A stretch of 47,013 nucleotides of DNA from an uncultured Eubacteriales bacterium (GTDB lineage: Bacteria; Bacillota; Clostridia; Peptostreptococcales; Anaerovoracaceae): the NCBI GenBank assembly GCA_900542565.1, contig UQOC01000014.1, forward strand, positions 1 through 47,013. Reading direction: 5' to 3'. Shown piece by piece: positions 1 through 6,696 of the stretch (positions within the stretch are counted from its first letter, which is position 1; each line of letters opens with the position of its first letter). Below the pieces are notes generated by a model. That model ran no database searches. It was not told the DNA's origin and saw only the letters and a list, made by a program, of their open reading frames with translations. The translations under genes and the position numbers were made by a program.

Positions 1-388
1 GGTAGCATACTACTTGAGGTTTAGGCTTTCAATGTGCCTGCTATTTGACCCTTACGCCTTTTAGCTCATTCAGGGGGAACGACTCCACCGAAAATCCATG
101 CTACTGCTTCTATAGGGGGATGGATTTTTCATTTATAGAGCAGTCGCCAGGATTTTTGACAAATTTAGTTGTCAAAAATCCTCTGTTATCATATTTTTTC
201 TCCCCCTGATTTCATTTTATTTGCCAGATCAGGGGGAGCCCATCCCCCTGAAAGTTCTTTTTTAATGGAATCAGGGGGAGCACATCAGCCGCCTAAGATT
301 TCCCTAGGAGCACATCAGCCGCCTAAGATCTCTCCGGGACGACTCAGCCGCCTAAGTTTTCCTCATATTTCTTCCGTTCACAAACATA
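1..388. repeat. Dispersed intergenic repeat, divergent copy 1, with 30-bp tandem units
   Basis: No credible gene lies here; the stretch is full of short repeats. Around 149-180 there is a near-perfect inverted repeat of the form TTTTTGACAA..TTGTCAAAAA. The motifs CAGGGGGAG and CCCCCTGA recur at about 79, 213, 229, 243 and 272. From 277 a unit beginning GGAGCACATCAGCCGCCTAA is repeated with a period of exactly 30 bp (starts at 277, 307 and, more diverged, 337). The TTGACAA/TTGTCAA palindrome, the GGGGGAG boxes and an ACCGAAAAT box are shared with copies near 4.93 and 46.69 kb, but the order is less well preserved. The left edge is outside the window. Confidence 0.6.
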
Positions 389-1651
389 TCATACAAAAGG
401 ATGTTCACCATATCCTGCCATTCCGATCTGTCCGTCTGCCCAGCCGGCCTGCCCGTCCATCGTCACCTTGCACCACTGATGAGTCCACTGATTGGGATTC
501 ACATGTTCCCACTTGTAACCCATACATTCCAATACCATGCCCAGAGCCCTTGTAGCACCCGCACACGAATATTCGCCTTTTATAAATACTCCATATGCCT
601 GGCTGTAATCGCTGCCTTCGGTAGTATATGTCGCCTTGCTGCAATATGCGCTGACCGCTTGAGCCGCTTTGGCCACACGCTCAAGATCAGTCCCTTGCGT
701 ACCTATGCCTGCTGCTATCTGCTGCGCCACAGCCCTGGCCTGCGCCTGCTTTTGGGCGCTGGAAAGTCCTGTATTCGAGGATTGTCCTGACCCGCCGCCA
801 GAGCTTCCCGCTCCCCCAGTACCGGATCCTGCTGCCCCGGTCCCGGTCTGACCGCCATAGTATGTTGCAGCCTCCGTTGTTGCGCTGACCGGTGCCTCTG
901 GCAGCGGGCCTTCAAAATCTTTTTCGTCCATCGTGACCACTGCCGTCACTTTGTAATATCCAGTCGTCTTTGCCGCCAGTCCCGTGTGGGTGTAGCTGGT
1001 CTCTGTGATCCCCTCAGCGACAGCCTCATAGCTGCCGGACTCCTTATCTGAGTAATAAACGATATAGGATACTGCCGGTGCAGAACCGTCCGCATTGGTG
1101 TTTTCTTCCTGATATTGCTGCCACGAAAGTATGACCGATGATGTGCCGCCGGCTTTCGCTTCAACAGATGCGACCTGCCCGATCTGCGGTGTTTCGGTGA
1201 CGAAAGTCACCGGTTCCGAAGGCTCTGAACAGACATCCTCTTTATCATCCTCATCCACTTCATAAATGGCGGTCACGGTAACCTGATACTCGGTACCCGC
1301 TTTCAGTCCCTGTATCGAAGCCGCCGCTTCGTCCGTATCTATGATCTGGCATACTGTACCGGTGACAGCTCCGGTGTCTCCGGCGTTTTCGGCGACTTCG
1401 GCGGCTTCAGCTGCTCCGGTGGCTCCGGCATACCGGGCTTCTATGACGGATACTTCGTAGGCCGTCGCCCTTTCCACCTCTTTCCACGACAGCTCGGCGG
1501 TGTGCAGGCTTATGGCCGCCGCCTCAACACCCTCCGGCGTGTCAAGAGAGCCGGGTACGGAGGAACACCCTGAAAAAAGGAAAATGAGCAGGGCGATAAC
1601 AGCAAGGGCTCTGACCGTATATATCCAGACTTTGTTGGGTTTCTTTTTCAT
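389..1651 (-). CDS. Lipoprotein with fibronectin type III domains and C-terminal transglutaminase-like domain
   Basis: This is a predicted surface lipoprotein of 420 residues. The N-terminus is a basic stretch followed by a hydrophobic segment ending in a lipobox (LFSGC, lipidated Cys29). Two fibronectin-III-like domains follow at roughly 35-150 and 155-260, with the usual pattern of ELSW and YxVxVTA strands. A Gly/Ser-rich linker (about 265-295) leads to a C-terminal domain with a transglutaminase/protease-like triad order: Cys363 in GEYSCAG, His391 in WTHQW, Asp406 in GWADGQ. Such domains usually cut or crosslink peptide substrates at the cell surface; activity here is inferred from motif order only. 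The start is supported by a GGAGG-containing ribosome binding site just upstream. It is probably a monocistronic host gene outside the defence cluster. Confidence 0.8.
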   Translation of the reverse strand: MKKKPNKVWIYTVRALAVIALLIFLFSGCSSVPGSLDTPEGVEAAAISLHTAELSWKEVERATAYEVSVIEARYAGATGAAEAAEVAENAGDTGAVTGTVCQIIDTDEAAASIQGLKAGTEYQVTVTAIYEVDEDDKEDVCSEPSEPVTFVTETPQIGQVASVEAKAGGTSSVILSWQQYQEENTNADGSAPAVSYIVYYSDKESGSYEAVAEGITETSYTHTGLAAKTTGYYKVTAVVTMDEKDFEGPLPEAPVSATTEAATYYGGQTGTGAAGSGTGGAGSSGGGSGQSSNTGLSSAQKQAQARAVAQQIAAGIGTQGTDLERVAKAAQAVSAYCSKATYTTEGSDYSQAYGVFIKGEYSCAGATRALGMVLECMGYKWEHVNPNQWTHQWCKVTMDGQAGWADGQIGMAGYGEHPFV

Positions 1652-1791
1652 AGGTACGCCTCCTTTTTTCAGAAATCTATATGTTTATAATATGTGTCTG
1701 TGACAGAAATGTCAAGACCGCTCGGCAACTCGCCGGACAGGTGTTTTACATGGATCTGCCGGTTTAAGCCGGCCTTTTTTTCTTGCTTGCA

Positions 1792-3282
1792 TCACAGCTT
1801 TATCTGCCTTGTTGCTACAGTCTGCCTGAATGCCCGGTCATGTTCCACAAAGATCATTGACGGTGAATATCCTGCGATCAGATCCTCGATCTGCATCCTC
1901 GAATAAATGTCAATGTAGTTGAGCGGTTCATCCCATATATACAGGTGTGCTCTCTGGCAGATACTCCCGGCAAGCAGGACTTTTTTCTTTTGTCCCACCG
2001 AAAGTTCTCTCAAGTCCTTTTCAAACTGGCCCCGGTCAAAGTCCATCTTTCTCAAGACCGTTTTGAATAAGCTTTCATCTATCCCCTTTCTGCCGGCAAA
2101 GTCTGAAAGAGTTCCTTCAAGGAAAGAGGCGTCCTGAGGCACATAAGAGATAACGAGACCTGAACCTGTGTTTATAGTGCCCGAATATCCAGGAGCGCCG
2201 GCGCTATCGTGCCCCACATCCATATTTGCCAGAAGTTTTATCAGGCTGCTCTTTCCGCTGCCATTGCCTCCGTCAAGGGCGATCCTGTCGCCGCAGCATA
2301 CCTCAAAAGACAGAGGGCCGCATACTTGCTTGCCACCATAAAATATTACAAGGTCAGTAACGGAAATCATCCTTCGGGCACGGTATTCCATCGGGAAAAG
2401 TTTCAGCGGTTCGGTCTTTTCCGCATTTTTCAGCAGTCCTGCTTTTTCATCAGCAGCCTTCTGCTGCCTGCTTTGTATGGATTTGGCTCTTTTCATCATT
2501 TTGGCTGATTTATGGCCGATATATCCTCTGTCTGCCGGGCCGCAGCCATATTTCGACGATTCGACCCTGCCGGCCCATGCACCTGTCTGTCCGGCCGCTT
2601 TCCGCAACCTGTCTATATCCTTTTGCAGCCTCCGGTCCTGAGTAGTCTCTGCCATCTGCCGCCTTTGGAAATTTTCATACCATGAAGAAAAATTTCCGCT
2701 CTGTACTTCTATATCTGATCTGTTCAGAGAAAGTACATGATCTATACAAGAATCCAGAAATTCACGATCATGGGACACCAGGATAAAGCCTTTTTTCTTT
2801 TCCAGATATGAGGCAACAGCCTGCCGGCCTGCGGCGTCCAGATGGTCAGTCGGCTCATCGATCAGAAGAAAATGCCCCTCATTCAGAAAGAGAGCCGCCA
2901 GCATCACTTTTGTCTGCTGGCCTTTTGAAAGAGTCTCATATGGCTGCCATAGTACATCCGCAGCAACCCCCAGCAGGGACAGTTCTTTTATTATTTCCCA
3001 ATCCCGGGCATTCGGGCAGATGCCTGCCAGCACCTCGTTTGTAAGCAGACTCTCATCTTCGGCCTGATATGGAAAATAATCGAAAATGACCGATGAACTT
3101 ATTTTTCCCTCATAAGCATACATGCCCATAAGCAGCTTCAGAAATGTTGTCTTTCCGCGGCCGTTGCGCCCTATGAACCCCAGCTTCCAATCTGTATCTA
3201 TCTTAAAGTTCACATTCTCAAATATATTTTCATATCCGGACGGATACGAGAATGTGAGGTTTTCCACTTTTATCATTGACAT
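1792..3282 (-). CDS. ABC-F ATPase, Lsa-like ribosomal protection protein
   Basis: This soluble protein has two ATP-binding cassettes and no membrane segments, as in ABC-F proteins. Cassette 1 has Walker A GRNGRGKTT, signature LSKGQQ and Walker B LLIDEPTDHLD. Cassette 2 has Walker A DGGNGSGKSS, signature LSVGQKKK and Walker B IWDEPLNYID. The opening (VENLTFSYP..GYENIFENV) and the length of about 496 residues fit the Lsa/Vga resistance branch, whose members displace lincosamide, streptogramin A or pleuromutilin drugs from the ribosome. The specificity cannot be read from sequence alone. I chose the ATG at 3282 (GAGGGATG-type ribosome binding site, start of homology) over an in-frame ATG at 3354, which falls directly behind the attenuator. 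Expression is likely controlled by the upstream leader and attenuator. Confidence 0.88.
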   Translation of the reverse strand: MSMIKVENLTFSYPSGYENIFENVNFKIDTDWKLGFIGRNGRGKTTFLKLLMGMYAYEGKISSSVIFDYFPYQAEDESLLTNEVLAGICPNARDWEIIKELSLLGVAADVLWQPYETLSKGQQTKVMLAALFLNEGHFLLIDEPTDHLDAAGRQAVASYLEKKKGFILVSHDREFLDSCIDHVLSLNRSDIEVQSGNFSSWYENFQRRQMAETTQDRRLQKDIDRLRKAAGQTGAWAGRVESSKYGCGPADRGYIGHKSAKMMKRAKSIQSRQQKAADEKAGLLKNAEKTEPLKLFPMEYRARRMISVTDLVIFYGGKQVCGPLSFEVCCGDRIALDGGNGSGKSSLIKLLANMDVGHDSAGAPGYSGTINTGSGLVISYVPQDASFLEGTLSDFAGRKGIDESLFKTVLRKMDFDRGQFEKDLRELSVGQKKKVLLAGSICQRAHLYIWDEPLNYIDIYSRMQIEDLIAGYSPSMIFVEHDRAFRQTVATRQIKL

Positions 3283-3355
3283 TGAACATCCCTCCCTTTG
3301 TCCTGAGCCGCCATGCTTTGAAGTGCATTTCGCACCCTGCCTTTTTACAGCCATG

Positions 3356-3385
3356 ACAAAAGCCGCAAGAAAGTATCCTGCGGCT
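3356..3385 (-). terminator. Attenuator hairpin before the ABC-F gene
   Basis: Read on the minus strand, a 7-bp GC-rich stem (AGCCGCA pairing with TGCGGCT) is followed by TTTTGT, a short intrinsic-terminator shape between the promoter and the ABC-F start. Its loop contains TACTTTCTTGC, which can pair with GCAGAAAGTA at the end of the leader ORF (about 3488-3498). A ribosome stalled on the leader could therefore switch the RNA from terminator to antiterminator. The switch is inferred; the stem and the complementary segments are visible. Confidence 0.6.
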
Positions 3386-3487
3386 CATATAGGCTAAAAT
3401 ATATTATGGTTATATATGGCAACTTTCTCACAGCATCAGCAATAACACCTCAGGCCAGCTGTCCCGAAAGCGTTACCGCATATTTAA

Positions 3488-3514
3488 TTACTTTCTGCAA
3501 GAAAAATTGCGCAT
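3488..3514 (-). CDS. Leader peptide MRNFSCRK upstream of the ABC-F gene
   Basis: This is an eight-residue ORF with a very good ribosome binding site (GAGGTG five bases before ATG), about 30 bp downstream of a strong promoter and 100 bp before the attenuator stem. Short leaders of this kind control many ABC-F and other ribosome-targeting resistance genes in Bacillota, where drug-stalled ribosomes on the leader prevent terminator formation. The last codons overlap the segment able to pair with the terminator loop, as expected for such a switch. Confidence 0.6.
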   Translation of the reverse strand: MRNFSCRK

Positions 3515-3546
3515 CCTTTCACCTCTTTTGCATTTATTATGGCAAC

Positions 3547-3575
3547 ATCATAGCACAAAGCCGGGGGCCATGCAA
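3547..3575 (-). promoter_or_regulatory. Sigma-A type promoter for the ABC-F transcript
   Basis: On the minus strand the -35 box TTGCAT (3570-3575) and -10 box TATGAT (3547-3552) are separated by exactly 17 bp. It lies just before the leader peptide and after the end of the WYL gene, so it most likely gives the ABC-F gene its own attenuated transcript. Confidence 0.65.
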
Positions 3576-3647
3576 GATATAAAGCTGATTTTCCGGCGGG
3601 AACGATAACAGGATATCCATCTTTTATATTACTTTTGGCTTTTATCT

Positions 3648-4640
3648 TTATTTTTCCGGATATTTCTCCAATATCTCCCGCAGGAAATGTCCATATTCAC
3701 GCACCACGGCCTCAGGCCTGCCGATAAGGACTCCGCCTCCAAGGCCCGTCACCCATCCAAAGAACTGAGGGCTGACAGAAACAGTAACGATTATGCTGAA
3801 GTGCTCTTCATCCCGTGGTATGATGGTAATGTCAGTGCCGAACCTGTCCAGCACCACTCCTATCATGGCCTTTTTGCAGTTCAGCGTAACTTTCTCATCT
3901 CTTCCTCCGTACATGCCAAAGGTCTTTCTGGAATAAGAAGGAAGATCAAATCCCTCAAACTGCTCTCTGCCCAGACGGAACTTATCCGTCACGGAAGTGT
4001 TCCTCATCTTGTCTACACGATAATGTTTTATCTTGCCCGACTCCTCATCGTAGGCGATGAGATAATAGTTTTCGTCTTCCCATGAAAGGGCCCACGGGCT
4101 GACCATATACCAGCTTCCACCGTGTTTTGGAACGAGCTGTTTGTCCAGATTCCACTCGGTATATCGGAATTTTATCTGGCGGTTGGCAGAGATCGCTTCG
4201 TGGATATGATCCACATTGTAATATATCGTCTCGTTGCCGGTCTTGGTCCTGTTGAAGATGTAGACTTCACGCTGCAGCTGCTTGGCCTGGTTTTCGCTGA
4301 CCAGCTTTTCGATCTTTCCTATCAGCTCACGGGATTTTTTGGCCGTGATGAACTTGGACGCCTGGACTGCGTCCACCAGCAGCTTGACCTCCGGCAGTTC
4401 AAAATCCCTGGAGCCGATGTAATAGCCCGGCCTGTCACCGCCTCTCACACGCACGATGTCGAGTCCGTATTCGGTCAGGGTCCCGATGTCGCTGTAAACG
4501 CTTTTGCGCTCGCATTCCATGCCATAAGATCTCAAAGCTGACACAAGGTCTTCTGAGGACATTATGTTTTCTTCGTCGGTTCGCTCCAGGAGTATTTTCA
4601 TGAGATAAAGCATCCGGAGTTTGGTGTCTGAAACGGCCAT
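3648..4640 (-). CDS. WYL-domain transcriptional regulator
   Basis: A 330-residue protein with the layout of PafC/WYL regulators: an N-terminal winged helix (about 1-75, with YLMKILLERTDEEN and the recognition-helix region SVYSDIGTLTEYGLDI), a linker helix region, and a WYL domain (about 140-235, with RQIKFRYTEW, YMVSPWALSWEDENYYLIAYDE and HYRVDKM). The C-terminal WCX-like extension ends near GHFLREILEKYPEK. WYL regulators sense nucleic acids or nucleotides and often regulate defence loci, including BREX. A second WYL protein of similar layout lies at 18.5-19.6 kb. A small ORF and an inverted repeat lie upstream (4699-4885). It may regulate itself; its other targets are unknown. Confidence 0.85.
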   Translation of the reverse strand: MAVSDTKLRMLYLMKILLERTDEENIMSSEDLVSALRSYGMECERKSVYSDIGTLTEYGLDIVRVRGGDRPGYYIGSRDFELPEVKLLVDAVQASKFITAKKSRELIGKIEKLVSENQAKQLQREVYIFNRTKTGNETIYYNVDHIHEAISANRQIKFRYTEWNLDKQLVPKHGGSWYMVSPWALSWEDENYYLIAYDEESGKIKHYRVDKMRNTSVTDKFRLGREQFEGFDLPSYSRKTFGMYGGRDEKVTLNCKKAMIGVVLDRFGTDITIIPRDEEHFSIIVTVSVSPQFFGWVTGLGGGVLIGRPEAVVREYGHFLREILEKYPEK

Positions 4641-4698
4641 CTCTTCACCTCGTTTCCATTAAGGGTCAATCTGATTTTACTACAATCGGCCTTGCTTC

Positions 4699-4800
4699 TC
4701 AAGCTTCCATGTAGTCCATATACTCTTCTTCTGTGGCGAATAATATGTATCTGCCGCCGACCTTTCCCATATATCCCGCATAAGTAATATATCCGCTCAT
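4699..4800 (-). CDS. Small ORF, 33 residues, upstream of the WYL gene
   Basis: The ORF encodes MSGYITYAGYMGKVGG followed by RYILFATEEEYMDYMEA. It has a clear ribosome binding site (AAAGGAG, seven bases before ATG), which makes translation plausible. The peptide is rich in Tyr and Gly with an acidic tail. It lies 58 bp upstream of the WYL gene on the same strand and probably shares its transcript. I recognise no family; it could be a small regulatory or toxin-like peptide or simply a leader ORF. Confidence 0.5.
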   Translation of the reverse strand: MSGYITYAGYMGKVGGRYILFATEEEYMDYMEA

Positions 4801-4867
4801 TTTGATCTCCTTTCTCGCTTTTCTGAGAGGCTATTTCTTTCTTATGCTTATATTATCCATAAAGCAG

Positions 4868-4885
4868 TGTCCAAGATTTGGGACA
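4868..4885. promoter_or_regulatory. Operator-like inverted repeat upstream of the WYL transcript
   Basis: An imperfect palindrome, TGTCCAAGATTTGGGACA, has 5-bp perfect outer arms and AA/TT inside. It lies in the likely promoter zone of the small ORF and WYL gene; on the minus strand TTGGAC could be part of a -35 box, with TATAAG about 16 bp further on. WYL regulators usually bind such palindromes as dimers, so autoregulation is a reasonable guess. Binding is not shown by the sequence. Confidence 0.35.
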
Positions 4886-4927
4886 GTGAGGCCGGGCGGC
4901 CGCCGGTGGCAGGTGTCATTACACCGG

Positions 4928-5240
4928 TTCGAGGCAAGGGTGGCTCCCCCTGAAACTTATGTTTTGTCAGATTCAGGAGGAGCGGCTACACCGGAAATGG
5001 ATTTTTTTGCTGATCAGGGGGCCGCATTCCCCCTGATTCCTTTAGATAAAGGCCTTTGGTGGGAGCGAAGAAAGGGAGTGAGGGATATTATTGACTAAGT
5101 TTTTACTGTTTTGACAAGTTTACTTGTCAATATTGGGCCGCTTGGACGATAAAGACTCCCCCTAAATGTCCGTTCATTCTCGGTTTTGGTGTAGTCGCTC
5201 CCCCTGCATGGCTGTTTTTTCTCCGTTCCGGTGTAGTTGG
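4928..5240. repeat. Dispersed intergenic repeat, copy 2
   Basis: A non-coding element of about 300 bp, co-linear with the one at 46.7-47.0 kb. In order it has: a GGCTACACCG..ATGGATTTTTT box; a GGGGG..CCCCC pair; a purine-rich GGGAGCGAAGAAAGGGAGTG box; a central palindrome TTGACAAGTTTACTTGTCAA; and two tandem units of about 42 bp starting ACTCCCCCTAAATGTCCGTT and GCTCCCCCTGCATGG, each ending GGTGTAGT. Left and right halves carry the GTGTAGTCGCTCCCCCT box in opposite orientations, giving long imperfect inverted arms. ORFs here are artefacts of the repeat. It could be a MITE-like or REP-like element. Confidence 0.65.
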
Positions 5241-5420
5241 TTATCCGGCGCCTTGGCAGTCCATACATTTTTTGAGCTCCTACGATCATTGTAGAGTCCG
5301 CCCCTGCAAGAGCGATGAATATCGTTGAGAATGTAGGATTTGGGAAGGAAAAATTTACATATATTGTTAATTTCCTTCGTTTTTTCAAAAACACATAGAT
5401 CAGGCAAATACTGCAAAAAA

Positions 5421-5496
5421 GTAGGCCATAATAATTTGTAGGGTTGCTGCCCTACATTTTAGTCATTTTTTTGATATTAACAGGATATGCCTACAT
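5421..5496. repeat. Nested palindrome
   Basis: A perfect inner hairpin (TGTAGGG, 6-base loop, CCCTACA; 5437-5456) is followed by TTTT on the plus strand. It sits inside an outer imperfect pair (GTAGGCCATA at 5421-5430 with TATGCCTAC at about 5486-5494). This hairpin-within-hairpin plan is also seen at 20943-21033. The rest of 5241-5668 shows no gene I can support. It lies downstream of the 6574-5669 gene, so it might help end that transcript, but no clear T-run follows the stem on the minus strand. Confidence 0.5.
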
Positions 5497-5668
5497 TTCA
5501 TGCATAATCACGGAAAAGCGGAGTTGGTATGAGAGGCCAGTCGTCGGCGCTCCGGCCAGGACAAGCTGCGGTCACGGTCATTCCTAAGTTTTTCATGATC
5601 CTGTATCTTCGGAAGCGGCACCATCACCCACTTTCCGTACATGGTGGCTTTCTGCTCGGCCCTGCTGT

Positions 5669-6574
5669 TCACCGTCTGGTCCCTGGGGATGAAGGATGGC
5701 TCAGGTACAATGCAGCAAAAGTAAGGTGGTTGATGATCTTTTCCATACGGCTGTCCTCACAGGGCAGCCATTCGTTGTATTTTTCAAGAAGATCAGCAAA
5801 ATATTCCGGTCTTGCCCGGTCTATCACATACAATTCTTCGTATATTTCTGGCCATTTCCAGCGAAGCTCCGAATCAATTTGCCCTGCCAGTAAGCGGCTG
5901 ATGTCATCAAAGGAACGGAGGATAGTTTCACGGTCGAGTTCTTTGTCCTTTTCCATCTGCATGATAGCTGCCATGATACTGTCGGAATATATGGAAACGA
6001 TATGAGGGAATCCGTCGGCCCATTTTCGTGAAAGTACGCCCAGGACAGTCTCCGTGGCTTCTCCCATCCTGTCCTCCTGCACATAGATCCTGAGACGGTA
6101 CAGTTTTTTGGGGATGCCTTCTCCGGCATGTGCAAGTCCGTCCGGAATGTCAAATCCGCTTCCCCTGTCCATCGTGCCGCATATGGAGCACGCCCTCGGC
6201 TCTGTCTCCCCCATCGAAGGGTACAGGAGCCTTCCGTCTTTTTCTTCTGAAATAAAAGAAGTCCTGCCGCATACGGGGCAGCTGTAGTGAGGCGGCAGCG
6301 GGTCTATCTCCGTCAGGCCGGTCAGATAGGCCGTCAGTGTGGATGTCGCAGGGCTGTCTATATAAAACATTATCCCCTTTTCTCTCAGGGAGCCGGCAAG
6401 GTCGGCCGCAGTCAGATAAAACGCCGCCGCGTCCAACTGGCATATTTCCCTGAATTCTCCGGTCAGTCTCCTCCTGATGGCGACGGGCAGCCTGTAGCCA
6501 TATTTTCTGCGGGCGGCTTTCAGGCACATATCCTTTAGTCTGTGAAAATCAGCTGTTTTGATCTTTTCTTTCAT
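5669..6574 (-). CDS. Orphan PolC-like fragment with a zinc-binding motif
   Basis: A 301-residue protein. Residues about 75-140 resemble the part of Gram-positive DNA polymerase PolC around its structural zinc: AYLTGLTEIDPLPPHYSCPVCG, then a second cysteine pair (ACSICG) and GSGFDIPDG. PolC has the same order of TEVNPLPPHY, CPxC and GFDLPD segments. The polymerase catalytic aspartates, exonuclease and thumb are absent. The C-terminal 150 residues are helical and unlike anything I recognise. The gene is transcribed away from the DUF2779 gene, with a shared 120-bp upstream region. It may be a domesticated PolC piece, a decoy or partner for a polymerase, or an unrelated zinc protein; the similarity is by eye. 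Confidence 0.55.
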   Translation of the reverse strand: MKEKIKTADFHRLKDMCLKAARRKYGYRLPVAIRRRLTGEFREICQLDAAAFYLTAADLAGSLREKGIMFYIDSPATSTLTAYLTGLTEIDPLPPHYSCPVCGRTSFISEEKDGRLLYPSMGETEPRACSICGTMDRGSGFDIPDGLAHAGEGIPKKLYRLRIYVQEDRMGEATETVLGVLSRKWADGFPHIVSIYSDSIMAAIMQMEKDKELDRETILRSFDDISRLLAGQIDSELRWKWPEIYEELYVIDRARPEYFADLLEKYNEWLPCEDSRMEKIINHLTFAALYLSHPSSPGTRR

Positions 6575-6621
6575 CGGTCATCTCCTCCATGGCATAATAT
6601 ATCGAAATGAATGGGATGGTT

Positions 6622-6650
6622 TTGTCCCACGGCGGAAAATATGATATTAT
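6622..6650 (+). promoter_or_regulatory. Candidate promoter of the DUF2779 gene
   Basis: TTGTCC (6622-6627) and TATTAT (6645-6650) are separated by 17 bp and lie about 47 bp before the ATG at 6697, in the divergent gap between the minus-strand PolC-like gene and the plus-strand nuclease gene. Confidence 0.4.
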
Positions 6651-6696
6651 GTAGTTGATCGAAAGATATGGCCCTGTGCCGCTGAAAGGAGCTACC

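Noticed and set aside
1758..1781. Hairpin GCCGG/CCGGC followed by a T-run on the plus strand
   Set aside because: No plus-strand gene precedes it, and on the minus strand the T-run would be on the wrong side of the stem, so I did not list it as a terminator.
5095..5416. Two minus-strand ORFs of 80 and 99 codons
   Set aside because: They lie in the dispersed repeat copy 2 and translate its tandem boxes; no ribosome binding site, and frame is not kept in copy 3.
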